Of a stretch of DNA of 64,000 nt, positions 26,461 to 35,005 are shown in pieces. Origin of the DNA: Rhizobium aethiopicum (lineage in GTDB: Bacteria > Pseudomonadota > Alphaproteobacteria > Rhizobiales > Rhizobiaceae); the NCBI RefSeq assembly GCF_900094625.1, contig NZ_FMAJ01000007.1, positions 1 to 64,000 of the forward strand, read 5' to 3'. The stretch's first letter is position 1. Each line of letters opens with the position of its first letter. Under the pieces are notes generated by a model. That model saw only the letters and a list, made by a program, of their open reading frames with translations, did no database searches and was not told the DNA's origin. A program made the translations under genes and the position numbers.

Positions 26461-28331
26461 TCCGCCGCCTCCGGCATCAGCCCTGCTGCCGACTGCAGCT
26501 CGATGCGGAACACCGCGCCCCCTTCGGGATGATTGCCCGCAGTCAGGCTGCCGCCGAAATCCTTGACGATGTTGTAGGAGATAGAAAGCCCAAGACCGAG
26601 CCCCTTGCCCACGCCTTTGGTCGTGAAGAAGGGATCGAAGATGCGCTCCGCGATCGCCGCCGGGACGCCCGGTCCATGGTCGCGCACCGTCAGCACCACC
26701 TTGCCGGTCGCCTCAAAGGCCGAGACCTCGATGCGCCTGTCATCCAGCCCTTCCACCGCGTCAGCGGCATTGGAGATCACATTTACCAGCACCTGCTGCA
26801 GCCGTACCGAACCGGCGCGCACGACCGGCGGCGATGCGCCGAGATCGAGCCGAAGCTCGGCATCCGCCGCCTTCAGCCGCCAGGCGATGATCTCCAGCGT
26901 ATCGCGCATCGCATCGTCGAGAGAAACCGGCCCGAGCTTCTCGTTCGGTTTGCGAGCGAAGTTGCGCAGATGCCGGCTGATCGAGGCCATGCGGTCGATC
27001 AGCCCGCCAATCCGCCTTATATTGTCGCGCGCCTCCTCCGTCCGGCCGCGATCGATCAGCACGGAGGCGCTGTCCGTATAGGTCTTGGCGGCGGCGAGCG
27101 GCTGGTTGAACTCATGCGAAAGGGCAGCCGACATCTGACCGAGGCCGGCGAGTTTGCCAGCCTGGATGAGATCGGCCTGCGTCTGGCGAAGCTGCTGCTC
27201 CGTCAATCGCCGCTCGGCGATCTCCTCCTCGATGCGGCTGTTGACTCGGGCAAGATCGGCCGTGCGCTCGTCCACCCGCCGCTCCAGCTCATTACGCGCC
27301 TCGGCCTGCATCTGCATGCGCTCGGCAAGCCGCGCCCGCCGCTGGCGAATGACGGCCACAGCAAGCCCGGCGATGCAAAGAATGAGAAAGACCGCGACAA
27401 GTGCGGTGCGCGCCTGGGCGCGGATGGAACTCGTCTCCATCAGCACATTCACTGTCCAGTCCTCAGCCGGCATGTAATGCGACAGCACGAGATACTCGCT
27501 TGCGCCCCGGTCGCCCGCGAGCGTCATCAGATCATGCGGCTCGAAGCGATGACGCGTAACCGGCAGGGCTGTCAGTCTCGCATTGGCATAGCGCCGCGAC
27601 GCTTCCGTGCGAGCGATGCGGTCGGCCGTCAGCGGCAGGATCGCGCCGTAGAGCCATTCCGGGCTGCCGGACATGAAGATGATGCCCTCCGGATCGGAGA
27701 CGAAGATCTTGTATTCCCCGCCGCTCCAGGAAGATTCGATCATGTCGATATCGACCTTGAAGACAATGACGCCGCGAATATCCGCGCCGACCCTGATCGG
27801 CGCCGAAAAATAGTAGCCGCGCTTCAGCGACGTGGTGCCGAGAGCGTAAAACCGGGCCTGCCGACCTTCGATCGCGTCCTGGAAATAGGGCCGGTAGTTG
27901 AAATTCTGGCCGACGAAGCTTCCCGGTCCATCGTAATTGCTCGCGGCGATCGTCTCCCCATCCGGCTTCACCACATAGATGTCGGAGGATTTCAAAAGCC
28001 CATTGATCTCCTTGAGATAGAGATTGGCCGCATCGCGTAACGCCATGTCGTCGGGCGCGCTGACCAGTTCCTTGATATCGTCGTGATCGGCGATCAGCGC
28101 CGGCAGCGCCTCATAGCGGCTGAGATGGCCGCTGAGCGCCGAAACCGCAAGGCGCAGCGCCGTTCCCGCCTGCGCGGAGGCCTCCTGCATATAGGCGCGC
28201 GTCGCAATCGCGCTTCCGTAGGTGAAGAAGGCGAAAATGACGAGCGGCACCAACATGAGCGCCGCTATCGAACGATATCTCGACGACAGATCCGGCTCCT
28301 CCCTTTCCGCCTCCACTCCCCAGCAAGGCAT
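26457..28331 (-). CDS. DctB-like sensor histidine kinase
   Basis: The 624-residue protein has two membrane helices (about 21-44 and 308-328) flanking a periplasmic Cache/PAS-like sensor domain, then a coiled coil (about 340-390), a phospho-acceptor H-box SHEFNQPLAA (His406) and an ATPase domain with N, G1 (DHGPGVP) and G2 (GKGLGLGLSI) boxes. The plan matches DctB, which senses C4-dicarboxylates. The neighbouring tct operon suggests it senses the tct substrate. The N-terminus is uncertain; a GTG a few codons downstream is an alternative. Confidence 0.9.
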   Translation of the reverse strand: MPCWGVEAEREEPDLSSRYRSIAALMLVPLVIFAFFTYGSAIATRAYMQEASAQAGTALRLAVSALSGHLSRYEALPALIADHDDIKELVSAPDDMALRDAANLYLKEINGLLKSSDIYVVKPDGETIAASNYDGPGSFVGQNFNYRPYFQDAIEGRQARFYALGTTSLKRGYYFSAPIRVGADIRGVIVFKVDIDMIESSWSGGEYKIFVSDPEGIIFMSGSPEWLYGAILPLTADRIARTEASRRYANARLTALPVTRHRFEPHDLMTLAGDRGASEYLVLSHYMPAEDWTVNVLMETSSIRAQARTALVAVFLILCIAGLAVAVIRQRRARLAERMQMQAEARNELERRVDERTADLARVNSRIEEEIAERRLTEQQLRQTQADLIQAGKLAGLGQMSAALSHEFNQPLAAAKTYTDSASVLIDRGRTEEARDNIRRIGGLIDRMASISRHLRNFARKPNEKLGPVSLDDAMRDTLEIIAWRLKAADAELRLDLGASPPVVRAGSVRLQQVLVNVISNAADAVEGLDDRRIEVSAFEATGKVVLTVRDHGPGVPAAIAERIFDPFFTTKGVGKGLGLGLSISYNIVKDFGGSLTAGNHPEGGAVFRIELQSAAGLMPEAAE

Positions 28332-28386
28332 GCCTGACGGCTCAGTTTAATGAGGCAAGCGAGGATTTCCAAGGGCTCGCCGAAAC

Positions 28387-28415
28387 TTGACACTCGGCAG
28401 GGGCGGATGTCCTAT
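28387..28415 (+). promoter_or_regulatory. Candidate sigma70 promoter of sulfite-oxidase-like gene
   Basis: TTGACA (28387-28392), a 17-base spacer and a weak TCCTAT (28410-28415) lie 26 bases before the start codon. The -35 is perfect and the -10 poor. Confidence 0.35.
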
Positions 28416-28440
28416 TGCTGCACCGCAAGGAGATCCCTCA

Positions 28441-29102
28441 TGAGCGACGACCAGACGCCCGCCGACAGCAAGCTCACCAGTTCCAAGCGCCGCTGGGCGG
28501 CCGAAGGCAAGTTCCTGACCGGCCGCATCAGCCGTCCCGACACCGAGCGCCTGCCGCCCGGCCAGCACCTCGTCAAGAACTGGCCGGTGCTCGATCTCGG
28601 CCAGCAGCCCGTCATTTCCACCGAGAGCTGGCGGCTCGAGGTGCGCGGTCTCATCGAAACGCCTCTCACCCTTACCTGGGCCGATTTCCAGGCGATCGAG
28701 CAGAGCGCTGGGGTGAGCGATATCCACTGCGTCACCACCTGGTCGCGCTACGATAACAATTGGATGGGCGTATCGACGCGCGATCTGCTCGACCGCGCCA
28801 TGCCGAAGCCGGAAGCAGCGTACGTCATGCTGACGAGTTATGACGGCTATACCACCAATCTGCCGCTGGCCGATTTCGCCGCCGAGGACGCAATCCTGGC
28901 GACTTCATGGGAGGGCCTGCCGCTGACGCCGGATCATGGCGGGCCGATGCGCCTCGTCGTGCCGCATCTCTATTTCTGGAAAAGCGCCAAATGGCTGCGC
29001 CGGATCGAGTTGCTGGCCGCAGACGAAGCCGGCTTCTGGGAAAAGAACGGCTACCACATGTATGGCGATCCCTGGCGCGAGCAGCGCTATTCCGACGACT
29101 GA
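28441..29102 (+). CDS. Sulfite oxidase-like molybdopterin oxidoreductase
   Basis: The 220-residue protein consists of the molybdopterin-binding domain of the sulfite oxidase family without a haem or dimerisation domain. DIHCVTTWSRYDNNW contains the cysteine that normally ligates molybdenum, and DHGGPMRLVVPHLYFWKSAKW is the typical later block. There is no Tat signal, which separates it from MsrP/YedY and makes it closer to small cytoplasmic YuiH-like members. The start has AAGGAGAT upstream. The last 16 bases overlap the convergent gene at 29087-29704. Confidence 0.85.
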
Positions 29103-29704
29103 GCCCTCGGCCGCAGGAAGCGCCGAAGGGCAAAAACCGCAAGGCAAAACAAAGTCGCAAGCCCCGTCAGCGACGCCATACTGGCGAAATGAAGCGGTAT
29201 CCTGCTCCAGCGCGGCTTGATGATATCGGCCGTATTGAAAGCTTCGCCGCTGAACTGGCAGGTGACGAGCGCAAGCCCGCGCCGCACCATGTCGACGTCG
29301 ACGGCCGAAATAAGCTCGTTGGCTCCATCCGCCTCCCGCGGCATCTCCCGCATCGCCATCAGCACGGCTTTCGTCGCTGCGAGATAGGCATGGGCGCATT
29401 CGTTGAACGGGCTTTCCTCATCCGCCACGCTGCCTGGCACCCTGCCCCAGAGACAGTAGGAATACTGGATCTCCGCATAGTTGAGGACGCGCCGGAACGG
29501 CTCGTTCGTATCGACCGCGCGCGACGCAAGATCGATGATCCCGCTGCGATAATCTGAAATCACCGCCATCTCGCCATGGGAAATTTCCGGGATATCGATA
29601 CCGGCATGGCTGCCGCCTGCGCTTAGACCATGCGCGCAGGCGTTGCCGGCGAATAGAAGCAGGCTTGCCCCAAGACTGAGAACGCCAAGCCCGCTACGTT
29701 GCAT
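29087..29704 (-). CDS. Uncharacterised membrane-anchored protein in the cobalamin-riboswitch cbtBA operon
   Basis: I do not recognise a family. The 205-residue protein has a signal peptide predicted to be cleaved after NACA, so the mature protein would begin with His25 and continue with further histidines (HGLSAGGSHAG..ISHGE). It ends with one membrane helix (about 172-192) and a basic tail, so most of the chain should be periplasmic. Three cysteines lie in the periplasmic part. It is coupled to cbtA by a TGATG overlap and lies downstream of a B12 riboswitch. I infer a role as periplasmic metal-binding partner of CbtAB. Confidence 0.72.
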   Translation of the reverse strand: MQRSGLGVLSLGASLLLFAGNACAHGLSAGGSHAGIDIPEISHGEMAVISDYRSGIIDLASRAVDTNEPFRRVLNYAEIQYSYCLWGRVPGSVADEESPFNECAHAYLAATKAVLMAMREMPREADGANELISAVDVDMVRRGLALVTCQFSGEAFNTADIIKPRWSRIPLHFASMASLTGLATLFCLAVFALRRFLRPRAQSSE

Positions 29705-30438
29705 CACCGGAACGCCGGCCGTAGACCGCCTTTGGCAGCAAGACGCCGTTCCGCCAGCATGCCAAAAACAAGGCCGAGCGTCGCCCAAAGGATCGCGTGC
29801 ATGCCGAGCGAGGTGGTGCGGAAACGCCAAAGCACCACCGCCGAGAAATTCTCCGGCACCTCGTTGATAGGCGGCAACAGATAGAGAACCGCGCCGATGA
29901 AGACGAGATAGGCGATGCCGGCGACAATCGCGCCGTTCCACAGGCCGAAACGCTCGGCAAGGCGACGCGAAAGCGCGACCGCCGCAATCAGCGAGGCGAG
30001 CGAAACGACGATCATCAGGAAGAACAGCTCGGTCCTGACGCCGATCGTATCGGGATTGCCGACCGCCGGCGGGGTAGCCGGATACTTGACTGCAGGAACG
30101 AGCACGATCGCCACGAAGGCGGCGATGGCGATGACGGCCGAGGTGCCGCGTGGCGAAAGGCTGCTGAGGCGGCCGTGCACGAAAGCGAAGGCGAGCGAAA
30201 AGAGCCCGCCGACGGCAATGCTGTAGGCCATGACGCCGGTGAAAAGGCCGAGACCGGCCTGCGTGGCGCGGCTGACGATTTCAGGCTCGGCAGCTTCACC
30301 GGCCGCCTGGGCGCTCGCCTCCTCGAAGGCGATCGCCGCATCGACCTGCGGCTCGCCGAAGGTGTGGGCGAAAGCGAAAACGAGGATGCCAGCAATCATG
30401 CCCGCGAGCATCCCGCGAAGCAGAAGGTTTCCAACCAT
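29704..30438 (-). CDS. cbtA: CbtA family predicted cobalt transporter subunit
   Basis: The 244-residue protein has several hydrophobic helices and begins with the CbtA-like opening MVGNLLLRGMLAGMIAGIL. A conserved-looking VKYPATPPAVGNPDTI segment lies in the middle. CbtA was predicted as a cobalt transporter from its recurring B12-riboswitch control and pairing with CbtB. The gene starts 12 bases after cbtB and overlaps the next gene. Confidence 0.88.
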   Translation of the reverse strand: MVGNLLLRGMLAGMIAGILVFAFAHTFGEPQVDAAIAFEEASAQAAGEAAEPEIVSRATQAGLGLFTGVMAYSIAVGGLFSLAFAFVHGRLSSLSPRGTSAVIAIAAFVAIVLVPAVKYPATPPAVGNPDTIGVRTELFFLMIVVSLASLIAAVALSRRLAERFGLWNGAIVAGIAYLVFIGAVLYLLPPINEVPENFSAVVLWRFRTTSLGMHAILWATLGLVFGMLAERRLAAKGGLRPAFR

Positions 30439-30450
30439 GTCAGTATTCCC

Positions 30451-30660
30451 TTAGTGGCAGGGAAAGCCGAGGAGATGGCGGCCGTCATGCACGAATTCGT
30501 GCACATACATGCCGTTGAACAGCGCCATCGCGCCTTCCTCTGTGCCGACGAAATAAAGGACGATGAGCATCAGCAGGCCGCCGAAGATCGCCCAGGGCAG
30601 GATCTCGCCGACCGGGATCGGAGCGGGCGCCGCGACGGGCGCGAAAGTGGTATCAGACAT
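30451..30660 (-). CDS. cbtB: CbtB family predicted cobalt transporter subunit
   Basis: This 69-residue one-helix protein has the CbtB signature at its C-terminus, HEFVHDGRHLLGFPCH, whose spaced histidines and final Cys-His are a likely cobalt-binding site. The helix is WAIFGGLLMLIVLYFVG. The start at 30660 has GGAGGAATAC before it; the open frame extends upstream through the riboswitch. It is the first gene of the operon. Confidence 0.88.
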   Translation of the reverse strand: MSDTTFAPVAAPAPIPVGEILPWAIFGGLLMLIVLYFVGTEEGAMALFNGMYVHEFVHDGRHLLGFPCH

Positions 30661-30694
30661 GTATTCCTCCGGAATGACGCGTTCAGTCGAAAGA

Positions 30695-30803
30695 GTGTTG
30701 TGCGGCAGGGTCTGACTTCCAGCGCGAAGAGCTTTCGACACGCTGGTCACAGTGGCGCGACCGCGCCGGATTTCCACCGGCTTCCAAACCCGCAACAGCA
30801 CGT
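30695..30803 (-). promoter_or_regulatory. Cobalamin (B12) riboswitch
   Basis: On the minus strand the B12-box core is clear: AGCCGGTGGAAATCCGGC, then GCGGTCGCGCCACTGTGACC (GCCACTG at 30750-30756) and, further on, AGTCAGACCC. The flanks GTGCTGTTGCGGG and CCTGCCGCACAACAC can pair as the closing stem. The element ends about 35 bases before the cbtB start, so B12 should repress cobalt uptake genes. The class is well established. Confidence 0.92.
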
Positions 30804-30891
30804 TTATATCTGCACGCGGAAGAGACTGTCAACGAAACTTCACGAAGCCGGCCAAGGCCGTCCCCACCCATCCTCGGAGATCGGAACGACC

Positions 30892-31446
30892 GTGAACACG
30901 CGCCTCACCTGGATCTGCCACGGCGCGACGACGGCGAGCCGCAAGGCCCTGTTCCCGCTCGACGAACCGCTGGAAGGCAGGGCGGCGCAGGAGGCCGGCA
31001 GGATCGCGGCTCTGCCCCGCGCCGATCATATTGTCACGAGCCCCGCCTTGCGCGCCCGCCAGACGGCCGATGCCCTCTGTCTCGAAGCGCGGATAGAACC
31101 GTCGCTTCGAGACTGCGACTACGGCCGCTGGGCTGGCGGGTCGATCGAGGCGATCGAGGCGGCGGAGCCGGAAAACCTTCTGGCCTGGATGGCCGAGCCG
31201 GAGGTGGCCCCGCACGGCGGCGAGAGCCTTGTTGATCTGCGAAAGCGCGTCGCTGGCTGGATGGAGACCCAGGCCGCCCATGGCGGTCACGTGATCGCCA
31301 TCAGCCACGCGGCGGTCATCAGGGCTGCAGTCGCACATGTGCTTCAGGCGCCGCCCTCCTCCTTCTGGCTGACCGACGTCGAGCCACTCGCCATCCTTCG
31401 CATGACCAACAACGGGAGCCGCTGGTCTCTGCGCTTCCAGCATTAG
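30892..31446 (+). CDS. Histidine phosphatase family protein
   Basis: The 184-residue member of the phosphoglycerate mutase/histidine phosphatase family carries a variant of the catalytic RHG motif, CHGATTASR: the usual arginine is replaced by Cys while the nucleophilic histidine is present. The second histidine lies in VIAISHAAVIRAA. The family includes CobC (alpha-ribazole phosphatase), and the location opposite the B12-riboswitch operon suggests a cobalamin link, though the missing arginine argues for caution. I use the GTG at 30892, where the conserved sequence begins; no ATG fits. Confidence 0.72.
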   Translation: MNTRLTWICHGATTASRKALFPLDEPLEGRAAQEAGRIAALPRADHIVTSPALRARQTADALCLEARIEPSLRDCDYGRWAGGSIEAIEAAEPENLLAWMAEPEVAPHGGESLVDLRKRVAGWMETQAAHGGHVIAISHAAVIRAAVAHVLQAPPSSFWLTDVEPLAILRMTNNGSRWSLRFQH

Positions 31447-31545
31447 AGAATCCTTATTTTATCCAGCCTTGCACAAGCAAATCGCGTCATCCCTGTTGAA
31501 CCCGGTATTGCGGGGACTACTTCCTTGTCCCAAGGAGATGGAAGA

Positions 31546-31662
31546 ATGACATATGATTGGAGTGGAGAGCGTACGCGGCGCCTGCGGTTGATGCGCGTCG
31601 CCACGTTCATCGTTCTGGCCGGTATCATCGTCAGCGTTCCGCTGCTGATCGTCACCGCCTGA
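31546..31662 (+). CDS. 38-residue single-helix membrane peptide
   Basis: ATG 31546 to TGA 31660-31662 encodes a short charged N-terminus (MTYDWSGERTRRLRLMR) and one hydrophobic segment of about 20 residues (VATFIVLAGIIVSVPLLIV). AAGGAGATGGAAGA directly precedes the start, and a hairpin with a T-rich tail follows 12 bases after the stop, so it looks like a complete monocistronic unit. I do not recognise a family. Confidence 0.62.
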   Translation: MTYDWSGERTRRLRLMRVATFIVLAGIIVSVPLLIVTA

Positions 31663-31674
31663 TGCACGAGAAGA

Positions 31675-31710
31675 GGCGAGCGATGCGTCAGCTCGCTCGC
31701 CTTCGTTCTT
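31675..31710 (+). terminator. Terminator after the 38-residue peptide gene
   Basis: GGCGAGCGA (31675-31683) and TCGCTCGCC (31693-31701) form a perfect 9-bp stem with a 9-base loop, followed by the T-rich TTCGTTCTTC. Confidence 0.72.
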
Positions 31711-31921
31711 CTTTTGCCCTCTTCAGCCCTAACCATTTGCAGCCAATATCCTCCTCATGGACGGGGCCGGCGAAACCGCTACAGTAGCGATTGTGATTGA
31801 ACGGCAATGCTATGCGTCTGCCGGCAGCCGCAACTGCCCCTCTGATAATTCGCCTTCCGGTTTCAACGAACATTTCAGATTTTTGTGGTATCTCGGCGCG
31901 GGTGGAGATGGAGAAGGCGTA

Positions 31922-33493
31922 ATGCCGGTGTTTTTCCAGAGCAGGGCCGGAAGGCAATGCATGTCGATCGTCTGCTTGGGGATAACCCTGTGGCTGCTCG
32001 GTGCGCTGCTGCAGTTCGACGACGGCCTGGTCTCTTTCATGACCGGTTTCAGCGCGTACGGCGCCGACAAACTCGTTCTGGGGCTCGGCATCGCCGGCGC
32101 CATGAGCTTCATCTATTCGGTGCTGCGTATTGCCGATCTGCGCAAGGAAATGGAACTGCGCGTCGCCGCCCAGGCAAAGGCGGACTGGACGGCAACTCAC
32201 GACCATCTGACCAAGCTGCCGAACCGCTACGCCTTCGAGCGCAAAATTCTTTCGCGGCCGATCAGAAGCGACGAGGCCGAAATCGAGGAATGGGACCGCA
32301 ACGTCACCATCTTCTCCGTCGACCTCGACGGCTTCAAGAAAGTCAATGATCTCGTCGGCCACAAGGGCGGCGACGTGCTATTGATCGAAGTCGCCAGACG
32401 CATCTGCGCGCTCGGCAATGCCGATTGCGTCTACCGTTTCGGCGGCGACGAATTCATCATCGTCGCCTTCGCCCTGACGTCGCAACGCGAGGAGCGTTTC
32501 GCCAAGCTGCTGATCCAGGCCGTCACCCGGCCGATTCATATCGATGGCTCTGCCGTCGAAGTCGGCGCGAGCGTCGGTTACGATCGCTGGGTTGAGGGCA
32601 GCGAACCGCTGGAAGACGCCGCCCATCGTGCCGATCTCGCCATGTATGAAGCCAAATCACGCGGCCCCAACCATTATCTGGTCTTCGAAACTTCGATGCA
32701 GGACAAGGTAACGGAGCGCGCCTCCCTGGAAGCTAGACTGCGCGCGGCAATCGCCAACAAGGCGATCAAACCTTTCTACCAGCCGCTGATCGATCTCAAG
32801 ACCGGCCAGCTCTGCGGCTTCGAAGCCCTCGCCCGCTGGGTCGGCGAGGATGGCGTCAATATCCCGCCGCCTGTATTCATCGACATCGCCGAGGAAACCG
32901 GCATGGTTACGGCCTTGTTCGAGGATCTCCTTGCTCAGGCATGCAGCGATGCGCTCACCTGGCCAGCGCATATCACGTTGTCCTTCAACGTCTCGCCGGT
33001 GCAGATGGAAGACAGGCTGCTGACGTCCCGCATCCTCAAGGTCCTTTCGGCGAGTCGGCTGCCGCCGCAACGCCTGGAAGTCGAGATTACCGAAAACGCG
33101 CTGATCCAGGATCCCGCTATCGCCGCCGTCATTCTCGAAGAGCTGCATGCGGCCGGCATCCAGATCGCCCTCGACGATTTCGGCACCGGCTATTCGAGCC
33201 TCGCCCAGCTCGCCCGCTACCGCTTCGACAAGATCAAGATCGACAAAAGCTTCATCGCCACCTATCGCGACGACGAACGCCAGGAAAAGATCGTCCGCGC
33301 CATGCTCGGCCTCGGGAGAAGCCTCAATATCAAGACGACTGCGGAAGGTATCGAGGAGCATGGCCAGCTTGCCTTCCTGCTGGAGCTCGGCTGCGACGTC
33401 GGCCAGGGTTATCTTTTCGGCAAGGCGATGCCCGCCGCCGAGGCGAGCATCTTCATCCGTGATCGCAACGCCAATCTGGCGTCCACGGCCTGA
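31922..33493 (+). CDS. Membrane-bound GGDEF-EAL cyclic-di-GMP protein
   Basis: The 523-residue protein has two N-terminal helices (about 14-31 and 50-66), a diguanylate cyclase domain with intact GGDEF (174-178) and an EAL phosphodiesterase domain with EAL at 301-303. The other EAL catalytic blocks are present (NVSPVQ, EITENAL, DDFGTGYSSL, KIDKSFI, EGIEEHGQ). No RxxD inhibitory site precedes GGDEF. Either activity is possible. The ATG at 31922 has GGAGAAGG upstream; the frame is open back to 31757. Confidence 0.88.
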   Translation: MPVFFQSRAGRQCMSIVCLGITLWLLGALLQFDDGLVSFMTGFSAYGADKLVLGLGIAGAMSFIYSVLRIADLRKEMELRVAAQAKADWTATHDHLTKLPNRYAFERKILSRPIRSDEAEIEEWDRNVTIFSVDLDGFKKVNDLVGHKGGDVLLIEVARRICALGNADCVYRFGGDEFIIVAFALTSQREERFAKLLIQAVTRPIHIDGSAVEVGASVGYDRWVEGSEPLEDAAHRADLAMYEAKSRGPNHYLVFETSMQDKVTERASLEARLRAAIANKAIKPFYQPLIDLKTGQLCGFEALARWVGEDGVNIPPPVFIDIAEETGMVTALFEDLLAQACSDALTWPAHITLSFNVSPVQMEDRLLTSRILKVLSASRLPPQRLEVEITENALIQDPAIAAVILEELHAAGIQIALDDFGTGYSSLAQLARYRFDKIKIDKSFIATYRDDERQEKIVRAMLGLGRSLNIKTTAEGIEEHGQLAFLLELGCDVGQGYLFGKAMPAAEASIFIRDRNANLASTA

Positions 33494-33754
33494 CCCTGCC
33501 TTCAGCTGAATTGTCCCAAGTTTTTGCGTTCCGGTCGGCGCCAGCCACCGTCAGCATGTTGCGCACGGCGTCGGCCATTGCACGCCGGAGCTTCCCATCA
33601 TTGTCCCGCCAATGCCTGATGACATCACGTGCGTGGTCGGGGCCGGCAGGCGTGGCGGTGGGCCCAAGCGAGGTGACCGCCGATTGGTGCCTTTCCAGCC
33701 GGAGTTTCGGCACTAAGTTCGGCCATCGTACGACTGCGCGGAGTCTCTGAAGAT
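33494..33754. other. Intergenic region without a supported gene
   Basis: Open frames exist on both strands, but none has a ribosome binding site or recognisable protein. The region probably carries the ackA promoter; I could not identify a clear promoter box or Pho box in it. Confidence 0.45.
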
Positions 33755-34933
33755 ATGCCATCCACCGACCTCCTCCTGACCTTCAACGCCGGCTCTTCGA
33801 CCGTGAAGATCGGTATCTTTACGATCGAGGGAACCGAAGCGCGGCGTATCGGCAAGGGGATGATCGACTTCCGCGCCGAGCCGCTTTCACTCAATCTGAC
33901 GGAAGGACCACAGAGGTTCGAGGCGCCGTTGAAATCTGAGGTGTCGGAAGACCTGCATGATGTCATCGACGAGACCTTCGCGCTTCTCGCCGATCATTTC
34001 GACATTGCCGCCGTGCGCGCCGCCGGGCACCGCGTCGTCCATGGCGGCAGCCGCTTCATCGGACCGGCCGCTCTCGATGACGATGCGATCGACGCCATCG
34101 ACGCGCTGACCCCACTTGCGCCCCTGCACCAGCCGCAAGCGCTGCGCTTCGTCCGCGCCCTCCGGCATTTGAAGCCGCATCTTGCCCAGACCGCCTCTTT
34201 TGACACGGCCTTCCACTCCACGCAGGACGATCTCGTCCGCCGATTCGCCATTCCCCGCGCGCTGCATGAGGAGGGCATCAAGCGTTACGGCTTCCACGGC
34301 CTTTCCTATAAATTCATCGCCGGTGAACTCCGTCGCAGGTTGCCGCAAGCGGCAATGGTGGTGGTTGCCCATCTCGGCAGCGGCGCCAGCCTCTGTGCGC
34401 TGGATCAGGGCGTCAGCCGCGATTGCAGCATGGGCTTTTCGACACTCGACGGCATCCCGATGGCGACGCGCCCGGGCTGGCTCGATCCCGGCGTCATCCT
34501 GCATCTGGCCGGCGAAAAGGAGCTGTCCTTCGGGGAGATCGAGGATCTGCTCTATCACCACTCCGGACTGCTCGGCGTTTCCGGCATCAGCGCCGACACG
34601 CGCGATCTGTTGCAGGACGGCCGGCCGGAGGCGCGTCAGGCGATCGATCTCTTCACGCTGCGCATTGCCGGCGAAATCGGCCGCATGGCTGTTTCACTCG
34701 GCGGCCTCGACGCCGTCGTCTTCACCGCCGGCGTCGGGGAGCATCAGCCGGAGATCCGGGCCGGAGTGGCGAAACGACTAACCTGGCTTGGCTTGACGCT
34801 CGACGAAAAGGCCAACACCGCGAATAGTTTCACGATCAGCACCGGGGAAAGCCGCATGGCCGCCCATGTCGTTGCCACGGACGAAGAACAGGTGATCGCC
34901 GATGAGGCGCTGTCCGTTCTTCGCGCCCGCTGA
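33755..34933 (+). CDS. ackA: Acetate kinase
   Basis: This 392-residue enzyme interconverts acetyl phosphate and ADP with acetate and ATP. The N-terminal phosphate-binding segment TFNAGSSTVKIGIF, RYGFHGLSYKF, VVAHLGSGASLCA and VFTAGVGEH are all recognisable. It lies 72 bases before phosphoketolase, whose product acetyl phosphate it would use. GGAG lies about ten bases before the start. Confidence 0.93.
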   Translation: MPSTDLLLTFNAGSSTVKIGIFTIEGTEARRIGKGMIDFRAEPLSLNLTEGPQRFEAPLKSEVSEDLHDVIDETFALLADHFDIAAVRAAGHRVVHGGSRFIGPAALDDDAIDAIDALTPLAPLHQPQALRFVRALRHLKPHLAQTASFDTAFHSTQDDLVRRFAIPRALHEEGIKRYGFHGLSYKFIAGELRRRLPQAAMVVVAHLGSGASLCALDQGVSRDCSMGFSTLDGIPMATRPGWLDPGVILHLAGEKELSFGEIEDLLYHHSGLLGVSGISADTRDLLQDGRPEARQAIDLFTLRIAGEIGRMAVSLGGLDAVVFTAGVGEHQPEIRAGVAKRLTWLGLTLDEKANTANSFTISTGESRMAAHVVATDEEQVIADEALSVLRAR

Positions 34934-35005
34934 TCCAGATCAATGGCGCGCTGACGCCGGCAGCTAGAATAAACGTTGAACGCGTTTTCGAACGGGAGAA
35001 GCCAC

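Noticed and set aside
26529..28040. 503-codon plus-strand frame opposite the sensor kinase
   Set aside because: Same antisense artefact; the minus strand carries an intact DctB-like kinase.
29797..30891. Long upstream extension of the histidine phosphatase frame
   Set aside because: It runs antisense to cbtA, cbtB and the riboswitch; protein similarity only begins at the GTG at 30892.
33511..33750. Overlapping frames of about 80 and 100 codons before ackA
   Set aside because: No ribosome binding site and no recognisable protein on either strand; treated as the ackA upstream region.
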